Origin: CAYPOY01 sp964412395
Lineage (GTDB): Bacteria; Chloroflexota; Anaerolineae; B4-G1
Direction of reading: 5' to 3'
Length of the DNA: 9,707 bases
NCBI GenBank assembly: GCA_964412395.1
Contig: CAYPOY010000194.1
Coordinates: 1-9,707 of the forward strand
Part shown: in pieces, positions 6,076 to 9,707 of the stretch
Layout: the number at the start of each line of letters is the position of its first letter
How positions within the stretch are numbered: the stretch's first letter is position 1
The notes under the pieces: generated by a model
What the model was told of the DNA's origin: nothing
The model's database searches: none
What the model saw: only the letters and a program-made list of their open reading frames with translations
Made by a program: the position numbers and the translations under genes

Positions 6076-7625
6076 GACGAGCGTTGACCTGGTTGGATAC
6101 GCGGTGGCTAGCGCTGGCCGTGCTTTTCATCGCCGTGTTCGCCATGGCGGCCCGCGCCCCCGCCGACACCGATACCTGGTGGCACCTGCAGGCCGGGCGG
6201 GTGACGCTGGAGAGCGGTCACATTCTCCAGACCGACGTCTTTTCCCACACCCGGCAGGGTCGGCCCTGGGTCAACCATAGCTGGCTGAGCCAGGTGATCC
6301 TGTATTTCCTCTTCCATCACTTTCGTTATTTCGGGCTGGGGCTGTTCCAGGCACTGGTCGTCACGCTGGCCTTTGCCTTCGTCTACGTGCAGATGGAGGG
6401 GGACGTCTTCACTCGCGCGTTTATCGTCGTTCTGGCGGCGGCGACCTCGGCGGTGGTTTGGATTGCGCGCCCGCAACTGCTCTCATTTCTGCTGACCGCC
6501 GTCCTCTGCTACCTGCTGTACCTGTACAAGTGGCGCGGGGTCAACCGGCTGTGGCTGATCCCGCCGCTGTTCGCCTTGTGGGTCAACCTGCACGCGGGCT
6601 ACGCGCTGGGCTTTATCGTGCTGGTGGGGTTCGTGGCCGGCGAGGTGCTCAACAACCTGCTGGTCTGGGTCTCGCTCCCCGGGTATGAGCCAGGGCATGA
6701 GCCAGGGTGTGAAGATGAGGATCCCATCGTGCCGTGGCGGGGTGTGGGGCTGGTTGTATTGGTTTCTCTCCTATCCTTCCTCTGCCTGCTGTTCAATCCC
6801 AATACGACCAGGATGTGGGTTTATTACCTCGATACAGTGAGCATAGGTACGCTGCAGGACTTTATCCAGGAGTGGCGCTCGCCGGACTTTCATCCGCTGT
6901 ACACACAGCCCTTCATCTGGCTGCTGTTGGCGACGCTGGCGGCGTTGGGGTTCTCCGGGCGGCGGGTGGACGGCAGCGACCTGGCGTTGGTGGCTGGCTT
7001 CGCCTACGCCAGTCTGCTGGCCGGGCGCAACATGGGCCCCTTCGCGCTGGTGGCCGCGCCGGTACTGAGCCGGCACGTGCGGCCTACCATCGAGCGCTGG
7101 CTGAGGGCAGCGCGAGCGCGGGGTTGGTTGAGGCCGCTGCGCCGGGCTGGCCGGCCACCTTCGGCCGGCCTGGCGCTGGTCAACTGGCTGCTGCTGGCGC
7201 TGGTGCTCGTGGCAGCGGGTGTCAAGGCGTACCTCCCGCTGCGGGCCGAGTTCAACGTCGATAACGAGCGGCGCACGCTGCCGTTGGAGGCCGTGGAGTG
7301 GGTTCAGGAGCACCGGCCTGCGGGACCGATGTTCAACAGTTACAACTGGGGTGGCTACCTGATCTGGCGATTGTGGCCCGATTACCTGGTGTTCGTGGAT
7401 GGGCGCACCGACCTCTACGGCGACGAGCTGTTGGGCCAATATCTCCAGGTGCGTTTTGCCCGACCCGGCTTCCAGCAGGTGCTCGACGAGTACGGCGTCA
7501 ACTTTGTGCTGACGGAGGCGGGGGGCTTCACCGACAACTTTCTGGCGCTCGGCGGCGACGGTTGGACGCTGGCCTACTCCGATGACGTCGCGGTCATCTA
7601 TGTGCGGGAGAACAACGAACAGTGA
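6072..7625 (+). CDS. Large GT-C-like multi-spanning membrane protein
   Basis: The 517-residue protein has about ten hydrophobic segments and a C-terminal soluble part. It matches a recurring but poorly characterised bacterial membrane family. Its signatures are DTDTWWHLQAGR (32-43), TDVFSHTRQGRPWVNHSWLS (54-73), ARPQLLSFLL (132-141), NLHAGYALG (172-180), EWRSPDF (267-273), AGRNMGPFAL (317-326), and the C-terminal NWGGYLIWRLWP (425-436) and VDGRTDLYG (442-450). Acidic residues in the first external loop (D32, D34) fit the GT-C catalytic pattern. I infer a glycosyltransferase using a lipid-linked sugar, but no function is established for this group as far as I know. ATG 6072 overlaps the previous stop as ATGA. 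An ATG at 6051 would add 7 residues and overlap by 25 bp. A loop near residues 203-214 has three PGxE units from a 12-bp repeat. It appears to be the last gene of the cluster. Confidence 0.7.
   Translation: MRRALTWLDTRWLALAVLFIAVFAMAARAPADTDTWWHLQAGRVTLESGHILQTDVFSHTRQGRPWVNHSWLSQVILYFLFHHFRYFGLGLFQALVVTLAFAFVYVQMEGDVFTRAFIVVLAAATSAVVWIARPQLLSFLLTAVLCYLLYLYKWRGVNRLWLIPPLFALWVNLHAGYALGFIVLVGFVAGEVLNNLLVWVSLPGYEPGHEPGCEDEDPIVPWRGVGLVVLVSLLSFLCLLFNPNTTRMWVYYLDTVSIGTLQDFIQEWRSPDFHPLYTQPFIWLLLATLAALGFSGRRVDGSDLALVAGFAYASLLAGRNMGPFALVAAPVLSRHVRPTIERWLRAARARGWLRPLRRAGRPPSAGLALVNWLLLALVLVAAGVKAYLPLRAEFNVDNERRTLPLEAVEWVQEHRPAGPMFNSYNWGGYLIWRLWPDYLVFVDGRTDLYGDELLGQYLQVRFARPGFQQVLDEYGVNFVLTEAGGFTDNFLALGGDGWTLAYSDDVAVIYVRENNEQ
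6678..6713. repeat. Three imperfect 12-bp in-frame units (PGYE-PGHE-PGCE)
   Basis: Units at 6678-6689, 6690-6701 and 6702-6713 follow the pattern CC(C/A)GGG(T/C)(A/G)TGA(G/A). They encode PGYE, PGHE and PGCE in a hydrophilic loop between membrane helices, followed by an acidic stretch. It is the second in-frame minisatellite in a loop of a GT-C gene in this cluster. Confidence 0.75.
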
Positions 7626-7647
7626 CCAAATGAGCGGGTGTTCAGAA

Positions 7648-8096
7648 ATGGGAGGTCGTGATCCGGTGCCCCGTCTCTGCCTGCACCTGCCGGGCGACGA
7701 GGGCTAGAGGTGGGTTGCCTGCTTCACGGCTGCTGCTACGGCCGGGAGACGACCGCCTGGCCCTCCCTGATTCTACCCGACGTCCACGGTGTGTGGGCCA
7801 GGCGCTATCCGACGCGCATCGCGAGTATCGTCGCTAACTTGCTCATCTTTGTCTTGCTCCTGGCCTTTGAGCGATACACGGCCAAGAGGGGCAAATCTGC
7901 GGGCTGGCCGTTCGGCGGCTTTTCGTTCCTCCTATATGTGGAACTGTACTGTGCGCAGCGTTTCTACTTCGAGTTCTGGCGAGCGGACATGCCCCAACTG
8001 CTCGGGCCTTTTACCTGGACTCATCTGTACTGCGTGATCGGGATCGGCCTGTCCACGTGGGGGATCGCGCGTGGCCTGCGACGCGCTGGAAGGTGA
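7648..8096 (+). pseudogene. 5'-truncated prolipoprotein diacylglyceryl transferase (lgt-like) remnant
   Basis: From GTG 7710 a 128-residue frame resembles the C-terminal half of Lgt, the membrane enzyme that attaches diacylglycerol to prelipoprotein cysteines. It shows GCLLHGCCYG (2-11), RRYPTRIASIVANLLIF (31-47) and the helix-rich end YCAQRFYFEFWRADMPQLLG (80-99) followed by FTWTHLY. Normal Lgt is about 260-300 residues. Here the N-terminal membrane segments, including the region of the essential histidine, are absent. The same frame is open back to 7662 (APSL and GRR-GLE-VGC) but has no start before the TGA at 7659. A separate short frame from ATG 7648 reads DPV just before this and stops at 7707. 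DPV followed by APSL across the C-run near 7668-7672 suggests a frameshift within a former DxxAPSL...GRxGC segment, plus a small insertion. I therefore call it a broken remnant. A short functional membrane protein cannot be excluded. Confidence 0.65.
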
Positions 8097-8148
8097 TGTG
8101 GGGCTACCGCTATGCCTGTGGCGCTGGCCCATTGTGGACATGACTTCT

Positions 8149-8173
8149 GGGCAGGTACAAGACCTGCCCCTAC
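8149..8173. repeat. REP-like palindrome, copy 2 (intergenic)
   Basis: Arms GGGCAGGT (8149-8156) and ACCTGCCC (8162-8169) around ACAAG, then CTAC, are identical over 25 bp to 4016-4040. It lies in the ~200 bp between the lgt remnant and the acyl-CoA dehydrogenase fragment. Nothing else recognisable is present in that gap. There is no T-run after the stem, so an intrinsic terminator is not supported. Confidence 0.9.
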
Positions 8174-8292
8174 CCCACTGTTTGACCTCGGGATCCACGC
8201 GCGTTCGCCAGTTTGGGATGCCTTTGATGGTCCAATTGGGTGTAAACTGGGAGCGATTTGCTGGAAGCCAGGCCTTGTGAGGGAGGTGCCCG

Positions 8293-8658
8293 ATGTTTGA
8301 AGCGATGCTGACTGAGAAGCGGCGCAGGCTGCGAGACCATGTGCGCGAGTTCGTGCGTGACGTACCGCGCCAGTGGATCCTGGACATGGACGCCGACCGG
8401 GTGCAGTACCCGCGTGGCTTCGTCCAAGATGCCGGGCGGCGCAATCTGCTGGGACTGCGCTTCCCCGCCGAGTACGGTGGGCGGGGGCTGCGGTGGGAGG
8501 ACGAGAGGGTAAACGCCCTGGGCGTTTGCTTTTGCGGAAGGAGCGACCCCGACCGCCCAATGTTCTGCCAGGTGCGCAAGTCTGGACGGGGAGATGAGGC
8601 GGAAGGATCGCAATGCCACTGTGCTTCCACCCTGTCTATATGCCGTCTGACTATATGA
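8293..8658 (+). pseudogene. Acyl-CoA dehydrogenase N-terminal fragment
   Basis: A good ribosome binding site (GGGAGG, 8281-8286) precedes ATG 8293. The first 71 residues match the N-terminal helical domain of acyl-CoA dehydrogenases: LTEKRRRLRDHVREFV (6-21), then YPRGFVQDAGRRNLLGLRFP (39-58), AEYGGRGLRWEDE. A full enzyme is about 380-400 residues and carries the FAD-binding and catalytic domains downstream. None of that is present. From about 8507 the frame runs into a hairpin sequence and then encodes a Cys/Arg/Ser-rich tail with no resemblance to the family, stopping at 8656-8658. The remnant therefore kept its translation start but lost about 80 percent of the gene. It is same-strand with its neighbours and has no partner genes of fatty-acid oxidation nearby. 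Confidence 0.7.
8511..8527. other. Perfect hairpin at the acyl-CoA dehydrogenase break point
   Basis: AAACGCCC (8511-8518) and GGGCGTTT (8520-8527) are exact inverted repeats around one base, followed by GCTTTTGC. The element starts where acyl-CoA dehydrogenase homology ends, so it may mark the deletion or insertion junction. The short T-run could give weak termination. A dispersed palindrome family is the alternative. Confidence 0.6.
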
Positions 8659-8680
8659 AGTTAGACTATATGTTATTTTG
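8636..8680 (+). promoter_or_regulatory. Three CTATATG direct repeats at exact 15-bp spacing
   Basis: CTATATG occurs at 8636-8642, 8651-8657 and 8666-8672. The second and third are both preceded by GA. The array ends 12 bp before the -35 element of the padR promoter, within an AT-rich island in otherwise GC-rich sequence. Phased direct repeats next to a promoter suggest binding sites for a regulator, or an UP-like element. PadR itself usually binds inverted repeats, so another protein may be involved. Confidence 0.55.
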
Positions 8681-8683
8681 CTA

Positions 8684-8712
8684 TTGACAAATTACACATA
8701 GTGTGGTATACT
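8684..8712 (+). promoter_or_regulatory. Near-consensus sigma-70/sigma-A promoter for the padR gene
   Basis: The -35 element is TTGACA (8684-8689) and the -10 element TATACT (8707-8712), separated by exactly 17 bp. One base differs from the full consensus. Transcription would start near 8719-8720, giving a leader of about 40 nt that ends with the ribosome binding site GGAGG (8749-8753) ahead of ATG 8761. This is the only convincing promoter I see in the window. Confidence 0.8.
8694..8704 (+). promoter_or_regulatory. Candidate operator in the promoter spacer
   Basis: ACAC (8694-8697) and GTGT (8701-8704) form a short inverted repeat with a 3-nt centre, between the -35 and -10 boxes. PadR regulators commonly repress their own promoters through inverted repeats rich in A, T and C/G-flanked ATAC/ACAT-type arms. 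The site is a plausible autoregulatory operator, but the arms are only 4 bp and could be chance. Confidence 0.35.
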
Positions 8713-8760
8713 ACAATCGGTTGAGCCGGGGCCTGGCGGTCTTGTAAGGGAGGAAGAGGG

Positions 8761-9144
8761 ATGCGAGGTCAGGGTCACAGGAGGCTGAGATGTGGTCGCC
8801 GGGCGGTACGGATGCTGGAGCCGGCGTTGCTTCTGCTCCTGCACTACGGTCCTGCCCACGGTTACACGCTCCTGCAACAGTTGGGGGAATTCGGCGTGGG
8901 GGATCTGAACCCCAGCGCGGTCTACCGGATGCTGCGGGACATGGAGGAGAAAGGGTGGGTCACTTCGACCTGGGACGAGGAGCAGACGCAGGGGCCGCCC
9001 CGGCGGGTCTATCGCCTCACCGCGTTGGGAGACGAGGCGCTGGGCCTGTGGACACAGGATTTGCGGGAGACGCGCGGGCTGATAGACCACCTTGTGGGTG
9101 CCTACAGCCGGCACATGGAGGAGGGCGAGGGTGAATACCATTGA
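8761..9144 (+). CDS. PadR-family transcriptional regulator
   Basis: The 127-residue protein has the PadR winged-helix domain: LEPALLLLLHYGPAHGYTLL (19-38), a recognition-helix region DLNPSAVYRMLRDMEEKGWV (48-67), and the wing with GPPRRVYRLTALGDEAL (78-94). A C-terminal helix (about 95-120) probably mediates dimerisation. PadR proteins bind DNA as dimers and often repress adjacent genes in response to a small ligand. The start ATG 8761 follows GGAGG by 7 nt. The first 18 residues, arginine-rich, precede the domain and could be a native extension, with an alternative in-frame ATG at residue 18 (8812). The gene is transcribed from the strong promoter upstream and overlaps the broken DUF364 gene downstream by 14 bp. 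That gene was therefore probably its original target or partner. Confidence 0.88.
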   Translation: MRGQGHRRLRCGRRAVRMLEPALLLLLHYGPAHGYTLLQQLGEFGVGDLNPSAVYRMLRDMEEKGWVTSTWDEEQTQGPPRRVYRLTALGDEALGLWTQDLRETRGLIDHLVGAYSRHMEEGEGEYH

Positions 9145-9423
9145 TGCGCTGCTAGAGAGCCTGCGGACCGATGTGCCGGTACGCCAGGTGTTGCGGAGGT
9201 CATCTTGAAGAGGGGAACCGGTCGGAAAGTAGCCATCGTGGGCCACTTTCCCTTCACCGAACGGGTGCGGCAGGCGGCGGAGCCTTGCTGGGTGGTAGAG
9301 TTGCATCCCCGGTCCGGCGATCTGCCCGCCGAGCGAGCGCCCGAGGTGCTGCCCCAGGCGGACGTAGTGGCGCTTACCGGCACATCGCTCGTCAACCACA
9401 CTTTCGATGACTTGAGAGAATGA
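9131..9423 (+). pseudogene. Broken DUF4213/DUF364 (putative heavy-metal chelation) gene
   Basis: GTG 9131, preceded by GGAGGAGGG (9117-9125), opens a frame reading NTIDALLESLRTDVPVRQVL, typical of the start of DUF4213-DUF364 proteins. It stops at TGA 9206-9208 after 25 codons. In another frame from about 9205 comes a recognisable DUF364 core: GRKVAIVGHFPFTERVR (6-22), VVELHPRSGDLP (30-41), LPQADVVALTGTSLVNHTF (49-67). It ends at 9421-9423. A normal protein is about 240-260 residues. Here roughly 90-100 residues are missing between the two parts and the C-terminal end is lost as well. The family has been proposed to bind heavy metals or to act on metal-linked metabolites, but its biochemistry is not established. 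The overlap with padR suggests a former regulator-target pair. Confidence 0.75.
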
Positions 9424-9450
9424 ACAATGAATCAATGAACAATGAACCAA
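9421..9450. repeat. Two 15-bp tandem repeats at the 3' end of the DUF364 remnant
   Basis: TGAACAATGAATCAA (9421-9435) and TGAACAATGAACCAA (9436-9450) differ at one base, and a partial third copy starts at 9451. The stop codon of the DUF364 remnant is the first three bases of the repeat, so the array sits exactly where the gene was cut. It is A-rich, unlike the surrounding GC-rich coding sequence. Confidence 0.8.
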
Positions 9451-9490
9451 TGACAGAATGGCGATAACACAATCTCACTGAGGGAGGAAA

Positions 9491-9707
9491 ATGATCACAG
9501 ATAAACGAGTTCTTGGTGCCTTGCGCGGGGTGATGCACCCCGAGATCAAGCGCAATCTGGTCGAACTGGGGATGATCAAAGACGTAAGCGTCGAGGATGA
9601 GAGCATCACGCTTACACTGGCACTGCCTTTCGCAGAAATTCCAATCAAAGATGACCTGGTGCGCATGGTCAAGGGGGCAGTCGCGAAGTTAGACGCGACT
9701 TTACAGG
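9491..9707 (+). CDS. DUF59/MIP18-domain protein, probably Mrp/ApbC-type Fe-S carrier ATPase (partial)
   Basis: AGGGAGGA (9481-9488) precedes ATG 9491 and the frame is open to the right edge. The 72 visible residues form a DUF59 (MIP18/FeS-assembly P) domain: VLGALRGVMHPEIKRNLVEL (7-26), GMIKDVSVEDESITLTLALP (27-46), then PIKDDLVRMVKGAVAKLDA. In Mrp/ApbC/NBP35 proteins this domain lies before a P-loop ATPase that carries and transfers iron-sulfur clusters in the cytosol. The ATPase part would lie outside the window. The cysteine-containing LTxxxCP motif of SufT/PaaD-type DUF59 proteins is replaced by ALPFAEIP. That fits the Mrp-fused form better than a stand-alone one, though a short stand-alone protein cannot be excluded. 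Confidence 0.75.
   Translation, partial: MITDKRVLGALRGVMHPEIKRNLVELGMIKDVSVEDESITLTLALPFAEIPIKDDLVRMVKGAVAKLDATLQ

Noticed and set aside
7630..7707. 25-codon frame right after the last glycan gene
   Set aside because: It is too short and featureless for a gene call. It is mentioned only as part of the lgt remnant's frameshifted 5' end.
8112..8300. Short + strand frame between the lgt and acyl-CoA dehydrogenase remnants
   Set aside because: It runs through the palindromic repeat and overlaps the acyl-CoA dehydrogenase start, with no family resemblance or ribosome binding site.
8692..9450. 252-residue minus-strand open frame across padR and the DUF364 remnant
   Set aside because: It is antisense to clear PadR and DUF364 motifs and shows no domain of its own.

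Overview
The window looks like high-GC bacterial chromosome, most like a Chloroflexota (Anaerolineae-type) genome. That placement is inference. It rests on the GC-rich codon use, a eukaryote/archaea-style polyprenyl-phosphate-mannose synthase beside several multi-spanning GT-C enzymes, a PadR regulator, and abundant short palindromic repeats. All genes I can support are on the + strand. I see no tRNA, rRNA, CRISPR array, transposase or phage gene.

Region 1 (1-335) has the last codons of a membrane protein. It is followed by a purine-rich G tract, three tandem copies of a 21-bp repeat and a strong hairpin.

Region 2 (336-7625) is a six-gene, same-strand, tightly packed surface-glycan cluster. 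In order it holds a GT2 polyprenol-phosphate mannose synthase, a SAM methyltransferase with a cysteine-pair N-terminus, a PIG-V-like (GT76-type) mannosyltransferase, a GT39-like GT-C protein, a GT87/DUF2029-like GT-C protein and a further large GT-C-like membrane protein. Three of the five junctions are 1-base (TGATG) or 4-base (ATGA) stop/start overlaps, which supports an operon. The simplest model is that the first enzyme charges a polyprenyl phosphate with mannose at the cytoplasmic face. The four membrane enzymes would then use such lipid-linked sugars outside, and the methyltransferase would modify a sugar or cap a chain. The acceptor (lipid, protein or polysaccharide) cannot be read from the sequence.

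Region 3 (7626-8660) is a decay zone. It contains a 5'-truncated lgt-like remnant, a palindromic repeat identical over 25 bp to one inside the GT39-like gene, and the first ~70 codons of an acyl-CoA dehydrogenase that end at another hairpin.

Region 4 (8636-9707) opens with an AT-rich island. It carries three 7-bp direct repeats spaced exactly 15 bp apart, then a near-consensus sigma-A promoter driving a padR-family regulator. The regulator overlaps a broken DUF4213/DUF364 gene, which has an internal deletion and lost its 3' end next to a 15-bp tandem repeat. The window ends inside a gene whose N-terminus is a DUF59/MIP18-type domain, as in Mrp/ApbC iron-sulfur carrier proteins.

The most notable features are the repeat-derived GQVQV insertion inside a glycosyltransferase gene, the phased CTATATG array before the padR promoter, and three broken genes in about 1.8 kb.
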